Positions 56,471 through 64,000 of a stretch of DNA of 64,000 nucleotides are shown piece after piece. The notes below the pieces were generated by a model. The model saw only the letters and a program-made list of their open reading frames with translations, had not been told where the DNA came from and searched no databases. The translations under genes were made by a program, and so were the position numbers. The stretch is from Lachnospiraceae bacterium (GTDB lineage Bacteria; Bacillota; Clostridia; Lachnospirales; Lachnospiraceae), in assembly GCA_017546025.1 (NCBI GenBank), contig JAFYYS010000014.1, positions 62,001-126,000 on the forward strand, written 5' to 3'. Every line of letters starts with the position of its first letter. The stretch's first letter is position 1.

Positions 56471-57736
56471 ATGAAAAGATTTTTGGAATCAGAAATCCGC
56501 GAACGTTTTTTTACAAAGAACGAACGGCTTTTGCTGTACGGGCTTCCGTGCGTCGGCAAAACCCAGCTGTTACGGACGCTTCAGAACGACAGGCAGATGA
56601 AGAGCTATGTCCTTTGCGATATGACGATTGACCGCGAGCTTACTTCCGGCATCCGTAAGACGCTTCGTGAAAAAACTTCTCTTTGCGGTTTTCTCGCCGG
56701 CTATTTCGGAATGAAAGAAGATTATGTCCGCGATACGCTTTCCGTTTTCATGGACGGACTCGAATATCTCGAAGACGATGCGGCGTATTTGCATTCTGCC
56801 GATCTGCCGAAGCATTTTGCCGCCACAACTTCCAGAATCGACATATTTGACTTTTTCCGTGATTCCGTGTCAACTATGCTTTCTTACGTAAAAGTGTCTC
56901 CATTTTCCTTCTATGAGTTTTTAGAGGCAGTCGAGGAGAAAAATGACATAGCATATACCGGATTCCTGCGGTTATATAAGAATTCCGAGAACGGCATGCC
57001 GGAGCACCTGGCTGTCATGCTTCGGGAACTGCTGCACGATTATATGCTGACAGGCGGATTCCCGGATGCAATAGAGCAGTATCGGAAAAACCGTAACGAT
57101 CTTTCCGAAATCAGACGGGTGCAGGGTAACATTTATGCTTCTGTCGTATTCCGGATCCTAAACTGCCTTCCCGATCATCTGAGTGAAGTAAAAGTCCGTC
57201 AGCTTCTTGATTATGTCCGTCAATATGCGGGAGACAACCGCGGAAAGTTTCATCCCGGACACATCAGAAGAGGGGCCGTTTACAGCGAATTTGAAGCGGA
57301 GATCAACTATCTTTGCAGCATAGGACTGATGATTCCGGTCTATGATTCAGAGGGTGCGTTTTACCGTTTTGAACTTTGCGATTGCGGTCTGAACCGGTAT
57401 CTTTGCAACGATTATGACCTGTTTTTCCGGTTGAGTTTTCGCGAATCCCTACCGGAATATTTCTACCAAAACTACTTTTATACCGTCTTAAATGCCCGCG
57501 GAAAGAAGATTTCCATCCTGAAATCCGACCGGTCCCGCTATTTATGCTACACGGATGGAACCAAAGGATTTCGGCATTCCGCGACCAATCGTACCCCCTC
57601 TGACTACCCTTCGGAAGGAGAGGAAGACGGCACAGCAAAGCCCCTCACCGTGTATCAACTGATTGACAGGCCCGCAAACGAAAAAACAGCCGACCACAAC
57701 ATACAGTATTTTTCTCTTGAGCAAACACAATTTTGA
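56471..57736 (+). CDS. AAA-type ATPase with C-terminal DUF4143-like region
   Basis: A 421-residue P-loop protein. Walker A is GLPCVGKTQLLRTL near residues 24-37. A weak Walker B-like FMDGLEYLEDD lies near 92, where the usual catalytic DE pair is absent. The VSPFSFYEFLEAVEE segment near 141 and MLTGGFPDAIEQYR near 194-207 match ATPases of the AAA_14/DUF4143 type. The C-terminal 45 residues are low complexity. The start is one base after the RluD stop, with AGGAG overlapping that gene's end, so it is translated with it. These ATPases have no settled function; some occur near mobile elements, but here no partner is visible. Confidence 0.75.
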   Translation: MKRFLESEIRERFFTKNERLLLYGLPCVGKTQLLRTLQNDRQMKSYVLCDMTIDRELTSGIRKTLREKTSLCGFLAGYFGMKEDYVRDTLSVFMDGLEYLEDDAAYLHSADLPKHFAATTSRIDIFDFFRDSVSTMLSYVKVSPFSFYEFLEAVEEKNDIAYTGFLRLYKNSENGMPEHLAVMLRELLHDYMLTGGFPDAIEQYRKNRNDLSEIRRVQGNIYASVVFRILNCLPDHLSEVKVRQLLDYVRQYAGDNRGKFHPGHIRRGAVYSEFEAEINYLCSIGLMIPVYDSEGAFYRFELCDCGLNRYLCNDYDLFFRLSFRESLPEYFYQNYFYTVLNARGKKISILKSDRSRYLCYTDGTKGFRHSATNRTPSDYPSEGEEDGTAKPLTVYQLIDRPANEKTADHNIQYFSLEQTQF

Positions 57737-57768
57737 AAAAAATGTGAACGGAAAGAGATAAATATTCA

Positions 57769-57797
57769 TTGACAACTAAATTCTAATTATGTAGAAT
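57769..57797 (+). promoter_or_regulatory. Promoter of the BlaI-family gene
   Basis: A perfect TTGACA (57769-57774) and TAGAAT (57792-57797) are exactly 17 bases apart. The -10 and start site are covered by several inverted repeats, as expected for an autoregulated repressor promoter. Confidence 0.82.
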
Positions 57798-57826
57798 AAT
57801 GAGTACCGAAATGTACTAAGGTAGTA
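57781..57826 (+). promoter_or_regulatory. Nested palindromes over the BlaI-family promoter (candidate operators)
   Basis: Three inverted repeats lie in 46 bases: TTCTA (57781-57785) with TAGAA (57792-57796) over the -10; AGTAC (57802-57806) with GTACT (57813-57817) at the start site; and TACTA (57814-57818) with TAGTA (57822-57826) just downstream. BlaI/MecI/CopY proteins bind short palindromes of TACA...TGTA type, so one or more may be the operator. Which one is bound cannot be decided by eye. Confidence 0.55.
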
Positions 57827-57881
57827 GATGATTTCCGGACTTAATCATGTATTTCACACAAGTATAGGTGGTAGTTGTTTT

Positions 57882-58256
57882 ATGGGAGATATTAGATTGC
57901 ATGAAGGCGAACTGAACGTCATGGAACTGTTATGGTCCAATCAGAGCCTTGCTGCAAAAGATATTGCAAAAATAATCAAAGACTACATCGGCTGGGAAAA
58001 GAACACAACCTATACGGTCATCAAACGATTGATCGATAAGGGGGCCGTAAAAAGGGAAGATCCGGGATTCCTTTGTAAAGCTGTTATCACAAAGAACGAA
58101 GTTCAGCAGATTGAAACAAGAGCTTTGATCGATAAAGTATACGGCGGCGAGTTAATCGCATTCTTTACCGAATTCCTTGCAAACCAGAATCTGGATGCCG
58201 AAGAAGTTCGGGAGCTTCGAAAGATTTTGGATTCCCAATACAGACGCCTGTTATAA
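57882..58256 (+). CDS. BlaI/MecI/CopY-family transcriptional repressor
   Basis: A 124-residue winged-helix repressor. The DNA-binding domain covers about residues 5-75 (LHEGELNVMELLWSNQSLAAKD, then NTTYTVIKRLIDKGAVKRE), and a C-terminal helical dimerisation and cleavage region follows (GGELIAFFTEFLANQNLDAEEV). In S. aureus such repressors control beta-lactamase or mecA and are cleaved through a BlaR1 sensor; CopY types sense copper. Here there is no BlaR1-like peptidase, beta-lactamase or copper gene beside it, so it is an orphan regulator. I place the start at 57882, with AGGTGG about ten bases upstream; an earlier in-frame reading overlaps the palindromes. Confidence 0.88.
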   Translation: MGDIRLHEGELNVMELLWSNQSLAAKDIAKIIKDYIGWEKNTTYTVIKRLIDKGAVKREDPGFLCKAVITKNEVQQIETRALIDKVYGGELIAFFTEFLANQNLDAEEVRELRKILDSQYRRLL

Positions 58257-58274
58257 AAACAAAGAAGAACTTAC

Positions 58275-58304
58275 ACGGTTCGTCCTATGGACGGACCGTT
58301 TTTT
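58275..58304 (+). terminator. Intrinsic terminator after the BlaI-family gene
   Basis: ACGGTTCGTCC (58275-58285) pairs with GGACGGACCGT (58289-58299) over 11 positions with one G-T pair, loop TAT, followed by a run of six Ts. Confidence 0.92.
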
Positions 58305-58390
58305 ATTTCAAATAATCAATCATACAGCAATGGAATTACACGTTTTGTGCCTCAAAAACCGCAAAAGAGAGCATTGCCCTCCTCTGAATA

Positions 58391-58422
58391 TTTCTTCGCT
58401 AAACGCAGGTTTAACGAAGAAA
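58391..58422. repeat. 32-base inverted repeat upstream of the recombinase promoter
   Basis: TTTCTTCG (58391-58398) and CGAAGAAA (58415-58422) flank TAAAC (58400-58404) and GTTTA (58409-58413), with one mismatch position between the blocks and a four-base centre. It ends five bases before the -35 box. Possible roles are an operator or a recombinase site. The rest of the 340-base gap between the repressor and the recombinase holds the terminator, the promoter and a leader of about 135 bases, and nothing else I can support. Confidence 0.65.
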
Positions 58423-58426
58423 TAGG

Positions 58427-58455
58427 TTGATTTTAGGCCAAAAGAGTGGTATAAT
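58427..58455 (+). promoter_or_regulatory. Promoter of the tyrosine recombinase gene
   Basis: TTGATT (58427-58432) and a perfect TATAAT (58450-58455) are 17 bases apart. Transcription would start near 58462, leaving a leader of about 135 bases that is AT- and T-rich, with no open frame I can support. Confidence 0.75.
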
Positions 58456-58596
58456 TGACCTGTAAGCCGTTATATGCTGTTTGAGGCTCATTTCGTTTAT
58501 TTTGATGTTAAAACATATATTCGGCTTTTTCGTTTGCTTTTATCGCATCGTTGATTTGCATTTTGCAATCTGTTTTCTTTTATTGAGGAAATACAC

Positions 58597-59649
58597 ATGG
58601 CTGACAATCAATCCTATGCAGAACAAAACAATATCAAAAACGAATTACGTTTGCGGGAGCTCCGTGCGCAGCTTCCTCCGTATTGCGGCACATTTTTCAG
58701 GGGCATCGAACAAGTTACCGCTTCACGTACCAGAATTGCGTATGCGGTTGATTTAAAAGTTTTCTTTGAATTTCTGATTTCGCGTAATCCGACGTTAAAA
58801 GGTAAAACCATACGTGAAGTTCCGTTATCGCTTCTTTCAGAGCTTCAGTCGTATGATATTGAGGAATACCTCGAATATCTGAAGGTTTATGAAAAGGATG
58901 ATTCGGTCATCACGAATTCCGAACGTGGCATCAAGCGGAAAATCTGTTCTTTACGTGCATTTTACAATTATCTGTACAAAAACCATGCAATTGAAAACAA
59001 TCCGGCCATCCAGGTATCCGTGCCGAAACTGCACGAAAAAGTCATCATTCGACTGGATCCGGATGAAACCGCAAGGCTTTTAGACTGCGTGGAAAGCGAA
59101 TATTCAGGCTCTGACCGGCAGAATGCCTTTCATCAGCGTAACAAAATCCGTGATCTCGCGATGATGACTCTCCTGCTCGGAACAGGCGTTCGTATTTCCG
59201 AATGCATCGGTTTGGATATTAACGATTTGGATTTTGAACATGACCGGATGAAGGTCGTCCGAAAAGGCGGCTATGAGGCATTCGTCTATTTCGGGGAAGA
59301 AGTACGCGAAGCGCTGCTCGATTATTTAGAGATCAGAAAACAACAGGTGACCAAAGAAGGTCACGAAAATGCCTTATTTCTTTCCGGCCAGCAGCGCCGC
59401 ATGACCGTACGTGCTGCAGAAAACCTGGTCAAAAAATACGCACAGAACTGCATTCCGTTAAAGAAAATCACGCCGCATAAGCTCAGAAGCACCTACGGCA
59501 CCAGCTTATATCAGGAAACCGGTGACATCTATCTGGTAGCCGATGTATTGGGCCATAAAGACGTTAATACAACAAGGAAGCATTATGCCGCCATTGAAGA
59601 CGAAAGACGCCGTTCTGCGCGAAATAAAGTGCATCTGCGCAAGGACTGA
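58597..59649 (+). CDS. Tyrosine recombinase, XerC/XerD-like
   Basis: A 350-residue tyrosine recombinase. The core-binding (SAM-like) domain covers about 35-135, and the catalytic domain about 150-340. All catalytic residues are present: R199 in GTGVRISEC, K223 in VRKGGYEAFV, H294 and R297 in ITPHKLRSTYG, H320 in VLGHKDVNTT and nucleophile Y330 in KHYAAI. It is somewhat longer than XerC/XerD (about 300) because of an N-terminal extension of about 30 residues and a basic tail. It could resolve chromosome dimers at dif or act at another site. No phage or transposon genes surround it, which favours a housekeeping role. GAGGAAA precedes the ATG. Confidence 0.88.
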   Translation: MADNQSYAEQNNIKNELRLRELRAQLPPYCGTFFRGIEQVTASRTRIAYAVDLKVFFEFLISRNPTLKGKTIREVPLSLLSELQSYDIEEYLEYLKVYEKDDSVITNSERGIKRKICSLRAFYNYLYKNHAIENNPAIQVSVPKLHEKVIIRLDPDETARLLDCVESEYSGSDRQNAFHQRNKIRDLAMMTLLLGTGVRISECIGLDINDLDFEHDRMKVVRKGGYEAFVYFGEEVREALLDYLEIRKQQVTKEGHENALFLSGQQRRMTVRAAENLVKKYAQNCIPLKKITPHKLRSTYGTSLYQETGDIYLVADVLGHKDVNTTRKHYAAIEDERRRSARNKVHLRKD

Positions 59650-59710
59650 GGCAAATGCCACAGATATATTCGAATTGATCAGTTAAGTATCCTGTCTGCA
59701 GTAATCCGGA

Positions 59711-59752
59711 CGGTTTATCGCATTCATTTGCATTTGATCAAATCGATAACCG
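59711..59752. other. Weak stem in the convergent intergenic region
   Basis: CGGTTTATCG (59711-59720) can pair with CGATAACCG (59744-59752) with one bulged T around a loop of 23 bases. It lies between the convergent recombinase and transglutaminase genes. There is no T-run on either strand, so it does not look like an ordinary terminator. Confidence 0.25.
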
Positions 59753-59769
59753 CACTCATCTAAGGGCTG

Positions 59770-62244
59770 TCAGGATTGTACCCACAAAAGTACTTTCCGC
59801 AGTCCTTTTACATTTTTACGAAGTGCTTTTACATATTTACGGAACAACGTCGTAGCCCGGTTCAATTCACCTTTGCTTAGAGGCTTTCCGCCATAGCTTG
59901 CACGTTCAGCCAACGAAGCGTATTCCTTCAGTTTGGATTCGGGAAGCCCGAGCTTCAGTCCGTATTCGACCGACATATTATGGAATACGTTAATTTGTTC
60001 GTCCAGATAATAACGGTTCAAAAGCTTATTCAGCAGAACATACTGGTTGGACAAACGTTTATTATTCGGAATACAATACAGTCTGACTTTTCTGATGACC
60101 GTTCTGATTACGAGGAACAAAACAAAAAGTGCCAAGGCAATCAATACGATATACATCAGGCCGATTCCGAATCTGGCCGCCTGTGAGGTCAAAAGCTGCA
60201 TCGGCGCTTCTCCGCTGTCACCGGATAATAATCTGCCGAAATTCGACCAGAACCCCTGACCGTCGTTACTCTCCGCCTGTGCTCCGGTTGTAAGCTCAAC
60301 CGGAAGCCATCCGAACCCGTCAATATAGATTTCCACCCAGGCATGTGCTTTGGAATCGTTAACCTCAACTTCGATGACATATGCTTCGTCCCCGTCATTA
60401 ATCAGAAGGTTGTCGCCCTCATACCAGTTTCTGTAATCCTCTCCTTCCACGATATCCGAAGCATCAGCTGCCGTTTCAAGATCAATGCAATAGCCCTCGA
60501 CATATTGCGTCGGGATTCCCATTTGTCTTAAAAGCAGCGCACCGGCTGTAGCGAAATAAACGCAATAGCCCTTCTTCTGCTTCGTCAGGAAATAGGCGAC
60601 GAAATCTTTGTTTCTCGGTGTTTTACCCGGTGCAAGCGTATACTGGAAGTTCTCACGGAAATAGCGCTGAATTTGCGTTACAATCTGCATAGGAGTCCCG
60701 TGGAAGTCCTGTTCGTCACAGATCTGCTGCAACAGTTCCTGAAGATCATCGGGAACCGCAGTGAAATTCTTGTATACATACTTTCGGTAATTCTCGTAAT
60801 ACTCATCCGAATAATTGGCCTGAAGTGCAATGGTTTCTGCCAGCAACGGATAATACAGATAGTTTTGGAACGCATAGTCGGCAACAGGACTTCTGTAATC
60901 ATTATACAGATGAAAGGTATCCGTAACCCGGGATTCCCTGACCAGTTCGTCATAAATCGGATAATGCGGATAGAAAATCTCACCCTGTGCACTGTAATCC
61001 ACAGGCTTAATACGCATCAGTGCATAAGCCGACAACGACTGCCCATCATCCATGCGCTTAGACAGATAAGATGTTTCTAAAGTTGCATAATGCAGCATGT
61101 CTTCAATAGAAAATGCTTCTTCTGTCAGCTCATCAAAACTGATTTCAGTCACCTTCCAGGTATTTTTGATATATCTGTTATATACGTTTTCAGTCAGGTA
61201 AATCGAAGCTGATGAGTACGGAACATACTGTACAACAAGATCCGTTTCGAAATCAAAGGTAACCTCACGAATCCCTCCGAGTCTGCCGTTGCCTATGCCT
61301 CCGCGTGCCTCGTAACTGTTAAAATAGGCTGTTATACCATGCATGGCAAATTCCGCCACGGCATCATCCGTACTGCGCTTCCATGCACTTGCATTGTTTC
61401 TGGCCCGATACGGGAACAGCCGAAGCAGGAAGAAAGACAGGAAGAAAACGCCTGCCAGCGTCAAAAAACCGTAAGCGAAAAGGGAAATGAACGACTTTCC
61501 TTCCGGAAATGCCTGAAAAGCAATATTCTTCTTTCTCAGTGAAAAGCCGGGGTGCTTCAGATTGATTCCCATGCGGTAACGTTTGCTGTGCTTCATGATC
61601 ATGCAAAAGATACAGGGGAACAGCACAAGAAACACATAGATATAACGGACATTATTATCACAAAGATAAATGCAGATTTCGATGAAAGGAAATGCCATAA
61701 GGAACAACACAATACCGCTCATATATTCGGAAATCACGGCATTGCTGATGCAGACCTCCAAAAACAGCATCAGCAACAGACAGCAGGTAATCGTCAGGTT
61801 TCTGTCGGAATACATTTCCTGATAGACACGCACTCCGCCCAGATTAAGCTTCGCATCAACGGCCTCCATGACAATATTGGTGATGGCATTCATACCGCTG
61901 TTGGCCATTGTGACCAGTCCCATGGCAAGCGGCAGGAAGATGACAAAAAGCAGAATATAACCGAGGTTAAAGAACAGCTTCCGGTAATAAAACATCGATG
62001 TCAGCGCAGACAGAAGGATTGCGGCAAAGCCGATCACAACACGGCTGCAGGGCAAATCAAACGAAGTGACAAAAAGCATATTAAGGCCATAGCAAATCAG
62101 AAAGATCAAAAAGCCCTTCACAAGGCACACAATGACCCTGTCACGCTTCGGAATCTCCCGTTCCTCCATCTCGTAAATGCGGATACCGGTTCTTTCGCGG
62201 TAATCCTGCATGACTCTTTGATTTTTCTGTTCAGCTCTTGTCAT
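59770..62244 (-). CDS. Transglutaminase-like membrane protein (TgpA type)
   Basis: An 824-residue protein with a large N-terminal block of about eight membrane helices, then an extracytoplasmic domain. The papain-like transglutaminase core has catalytic C561 in KKGYCVYFATAGALLL and H634 in SKAHAWVEIYIDGFGWLPVE. The partner acid appears as glutamate in PVELTTG, where aspartate is common. A final helix near 695-720 is followed by a cytoplasmic tail with a DUF4129-like segment. Such proteins travel with DUF58 and MoxR ATPases, as here; the molecular role of this trio is unsettled. I prefer the ATG at 62244 over a TTG five codons upstream, because a purine-rich AAGAGAA precedes it. Confidence 0.88.
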   Translation of the reverse strand: MTRAEQKNQRVMQDYRERTGIRIYEMEEREIPKRDRVIVCLVKGFLIFLICYGLNMLFVTSFDLPCSRVVIGFAAILLSALTSMFYYRKLFFNLGYILLFVIFLPLAMGLVTMANSGMNAITNIVMEAVDAKLNLGGVRVYQEMYSDRNLTITCCLLLMLFLEVCISNAVISEYMSGIVLFLMAFPFIEICIYLCDNNVRYIYVFLVLFPCIFCMIMKHSKRYRMGINLKHPGFSLRKKNIAFQAFPEGKSFISLFAYGFLTLAGVFFLSFFLLRLFPYRARNNASAWKRSTDDAVAEFAMHGITAYFNSYEARGGIGNGRLGGIREVTFDFETDLVVQYVPYSSASIYLTENVYNRYIKNTWKVTEISFDELTEEAFSIEDMLHYATLETSYLSKRMDDGQSLSAYALMRIKPVDYSAQGEIFYPHYPIYDELVRESRVTDTFHLYNDYRSPVADYAFQNYLYYPLLAETIALQANYSDEYYENYRKYVYKNFTAVPDDLQELLQQICDEQDFHGTPMQIVTQIQRYFRENFQYTLAPGKTPRNKDFVAYFLTKQKKGYCVYFATAGALLLRQMGIPTQYVEGYCIDLETAADASDIVEGEDYRNWYEGDNLLINDGDEAYVIEVEVNDSKAHAWVEIYIDGFGWLPVELTTGAQAESNDGQGFWSNFGRLLSGDSGEAPMQLLTSQAARFGIGLMYIVLIALALFVLFLVIRTVIRKVRLYCIPNNKRLSNQYVLLNKLLNRYYLDEQINVFHNMSVEYGLKLGLPESKLKEYASLAERASYGGKPLSKGELNRATTLFRKYVKALRKNVKGLRKVLLWVQS

Positions 62245-62272
62245 CAAAGTTCTCTTCAATCAGTATCAAAAA

Positions 62273-63343
62273 TCATTTCGTAATCTTGTAAACGCGGGCG
62301 GAATTCTTATGATTCATTACCAGGTTCCCTTCGAACTTCGGATGAAGGGAACAGGTAATCAGATAACCGGAACGGCTGATATGTAACGGCTTTACGGTTC
62401 TTTCGTTACTCTCCTCCTTCGGCTTAATATCATAAAACAGCTGCATCAGCAGCTGAATGGTATCTTCCTCCCGCTGTACAACCATCTGAACGGTTTCTCC
62501 GTCCTCACGAACATATGCCACAGAGAACCGTAACTTCTGCTGCCGGAAGAAAGAAATCATGGTAAATGCCACGTCAAAGAAAGCATTCAGTTCACTTAAG
62601 GAACGAAAGCTCTGCTCCAGATACACCGTAAACTGTTCACTGACAGGTTCCGAAAATTCCTTCACCATCAGGTCATCGGTCTTTGCGCTTAGTTTCCAGT
62701 GAATGGTTTGCAGTTCATCCCCCGGCTTATAATCCCGGATTTCAAAAATCTCGGAACGGTCATCTCCTTTGCCGGATTCTTCCGTGACTTCTTCTCCGTT
62801 ATCCGGAAAGCTGGTATTTTCAAGAGCGGAATCATCCGTTTCAATCGGTGAAGGCAACACAACAACCTCTACAATCAAATCGGCTTTTCTTTTACATCCC
62901 AAAAGATTGAAGAGGCTTGATGTTCTGATCTCAAAAAGCTCTGCGCGAAAGAGACCGCAATAATCAAAAGAAAGCGTCAGCACTCTCTCCTGTTCCTGCC
63001 TCGGAAGAATCGTGAAGCTTACTTCATGTGTATATTCGCCCTGTTCCATCGAATGATGCAGTCGAAACCTTAATATGCATTTGGTATGAGGATAATAAGA
63101 CGGATTCTTTACTTTGAGAAACAGTTTCACGGTATGTCCGCGCTCCGTAAAGAAGGTGTGAAAAGAAACATCTGCCTGAAGGCGGTCCTTTGAAATTAAA
63201 AAGCCGAAAGCTGATACGGCAAGAATCAAAAGCAACGCAATTAAGAACAACAAAGTAACGGCGTGATTGTTATACAGATAGATAACCGTCAACGCCACAA
63301 CAATGAATGCAAGCTTACAATATGCAAAAATGCGTTCCTTCAT
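62273..63343 (-). CDS. DUF58 domain protein
   Basis: A 356-residue protein with two adjacent N-terminal membrane helices at about 8-50, an immunoglobulin-like region, and then the DUF58 core. The core signature is EIFEIRDYKPGDELQTIHWKLSAKTDDLMVKEF near residues 198-230 (key motif RDYKPGD...IHWKLSAK). The C-terminal half resembles a von Willebrand factor A fold. DUF58 proteins co-occur with MoxR AAA+ ATPases and transglutaminase-like proteins. CGGGAG five bases before the ATG fixes the start. The gene lies between the other two in one minus-strand operon. Confidence 0.9.
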   Translation of the reverse strand: MKERIFAYCKLAFIVVALTVIYLYNNHAVTLLFLIALLLILAVSAFGFLISKDRLQADVSFHTFFTERGHTVKLFLKVKNPSYYPHTKCILRFRLHHSMEQGEYTHEVSFTILPRQEQERVLTLSFDYCGLFRAELFEIRTSSLFNLLGCKRKADLIVEVVVLPSPIETDDSALENTSFPDNGEEVTEESGKGDDRSEIFEIRDYKPGDELQTIHWKLSAKTDDLMVKEFSEPVSEQFTVYLEQSFRSLSELNAFFDVAFTMISFFRQQKLRFSVAYVREDGETVQMVVQREEDTIQLLMQLFYDIKPKEESNERTVKPLHISRSGYLITCSLHPKFEGNLVMNHKNSARVYKITK

Positions 63344-63358
63344 GAATACTCCCGGAAA

Positions 63359-64000
63359 TTAAAAAGAGATTTTGGCAACTCTGACTTCGTTCTGCATCGT
63401 ACGAAGCAGCGAAAGAACATCGATGTCCTTTGCCTTGGCCTTGGAATTCAAAACAATTCTGTGAGACAATACCGGAACCAGATTGGCAACAACATCCTCC
63501 ATGCCGACATAATCCTTGCCCTGCATGTAAGCATAAGCTTTGGACATGCGAAGAAGCGCCTTCGTGCCGCGCGGGCTGATACCGAGACCGATGTATTCAT
63601 TATTTCGGCTCGCTTCCGCCAGATTCACGATAAAATCGTAAACGGCATCGTCAACATGAAGGCCTGCTACAGTCTCCTGAATGGCCGTAAAACGCTCTGT
63701 ATCGATGACAGCCTGAATCTTATTGAAGGGATTGTCAGACTTCAGAATATCAATCGAGGAATCATGGCTCGGATAACCAACCGAAAGTCGAATCATGAAA
63801 CGGTCCAGCTGGGATTCCGGAAGACGCTGTGTACCGGCACTGCCGAACGGGTTCTGCGTGGCAATGACGAAGAAAGGCTTCGGAATGAAATGCGTCTTTC
63901 CGTCAACAGTAACCTTGCCTTCCTCCATGATCTCAAGAAGGGCCGACTGCGTCTTCGGAGAGGTACGGTTAATCTCGTCCGCAAGTAACAAATTACACAT
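63359..64000 (-). CDS. MoxR-family AAA+ ATPase (N-terminus beyond right edge)
   Basis: The C-terminal 213 residues of a MoxR ATPase; the frame is open to the last base. The segment opens with Walker B ([21 protein letters not shown]). Sensor 1 follows in [21 protein letters not shown], and the arginine finger region in [13 protein letters not shown]. The AAA lid continues to the end ([20 protein letters not shown]). The Walker A motif and about 100 more residues lie outside the window. The methionine at the edge is internal, not a start. MoxR ATPases act as chaperone-like remodelers; the substrate here is unknown. It would be the first of the three genes on this strand. Confidence 0.93.
   Translation of the reverse strand: MCNLLLADEINRTSPKTQSALLEIMEEGKVTVDGKTHFIPKPFFVIATQNPFGSAGTQRLPESQLDRFMIRLSVGYPSHDSSIDILKSDNPFNKIQAVIDTERFTAIQETVAGLHVDDAVYDFIVNLAEASRNNEYIGLGISPRGTKALLRMSKAYAYMQGKDYVGMEDVVANLVPVLSHRIVLNSKAKAKDIDVLSLLRTMQNEVRVAKISF

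Noticed and set aside
58427..58596. dif-type chromosome resolution site near the recombinase
   Set aside because: No pair of 11-base Xer-like half sites around a 6-base centre was found; the nearby inverted repeat has a different layout.
58481..58756. 91-residue frame before the recombinase
   Set aside because: Overlaps the recombinase start, has T-rich leader composition and no ribosome binding site.
56471..59649. Possible defence island or mobile element (AAA ATPase, orphan regulator, recombinase)
   Set aside because: The three genes have separate signals, no nuclease, toxin, transposase or phage genes and no flanking direct repeats; a defence system cannot be supported.

Overview
The window is about 64 kb of a densely packed, mostly plus-strand chromosome segment from a member of the Bacillota, class Clostridia, most probably a Lachnospiraceae-type anaerobe. 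This is inferred from gene content and order, not from a search. Supporting signs are the rimP-nusA-rnpM-ylxQ-infB-rbfA-nrnA-truB-ribF operon, RecU, DivIVA/SepF, a THF riboswitch in front of a folate ECF S component, short-form HisG that needs HisZ, strong AGGAGG-type ribosome binding sites, TTG and GTG starts, and sigma-A style promoters. No rRNA or tRNA gene, prophage, insertion sequence or CRISPR array is visible.

Layout from left to right. (1) 1-6997: a UPF0210 protein cut by the left edge, a small alarmone synthetase, an RNA m5C methyltransferase, two pseudouridine synthases, a HAD phosphatase, an unknown membrane protein and RecU. (2) 6994-12103: a histidine operon with a near-consensus promoter, encoding a HisZ-HisG fusion, HisD, HisB, and a HisA/HisF-like domain without catalytic residues fused to HisI and HisE. 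A 47-residue membrane microprotein follows. (3) 12122-20983: the translation and ribosome-maturation operon, then rpsO on its own promoter. (4) 20996-26100: a THF riboswitch, folT, two dissimilar folC paralogues and a membrane-anchored GH5 cellulase, all lying between rpsO and pnp. (5) 26111-33709: pnp with a long leader stem, then cytoplasmic GH2 beta-galactosidase and GH95 fucosidase-family genes. (6) 33724-41646: uppP, ftsK, mutL, miaA and a YnbB-type PLP enzyme.

(7) 41682-50774: radC, then the rod-shape cluster mreB-mreC-mreD-pbp2-minC-rodA and a D-Ala-D-Ala carboxypeptidase lipoprotein. minC has no minD or minE beside it, and the PBP2 carries an insertion of about 245 residues. (8) 50810-57736: a small P-loop protein, an HlyD-like protein, yggS, sepF, divIVA, lspA, an RluD-type synthase and an AAA-type ATPase. 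(9) 57769-59649: an orphan BlaI/MecI-family repressor whose promoter is covered by nested palindromes, and a tyrosine recombinase preceded by a 32-base inverted repeat. (10) 59770-64000, minus strand: a transglutaminase-like membrane protein, a DUF58 protein and a MoxR ATPase cut by the right edge.

Most of the window is housekeeping: amino-acid and folate supply, RNA modification and decay, and cell-wall growth with division. I found no convincing complete novel defence or secretion system. The most interesting signals are the HisA/F-like pseudoenzyme fused to HisIE, the HisZ-HisG fusion, the MinC without MinD/MinE, the PBP2 insertion, the long pnp leader hairpin, the riboswitch-controlled folate block with two FolC paralogues, and the palindrome-rich BlaI promoter.
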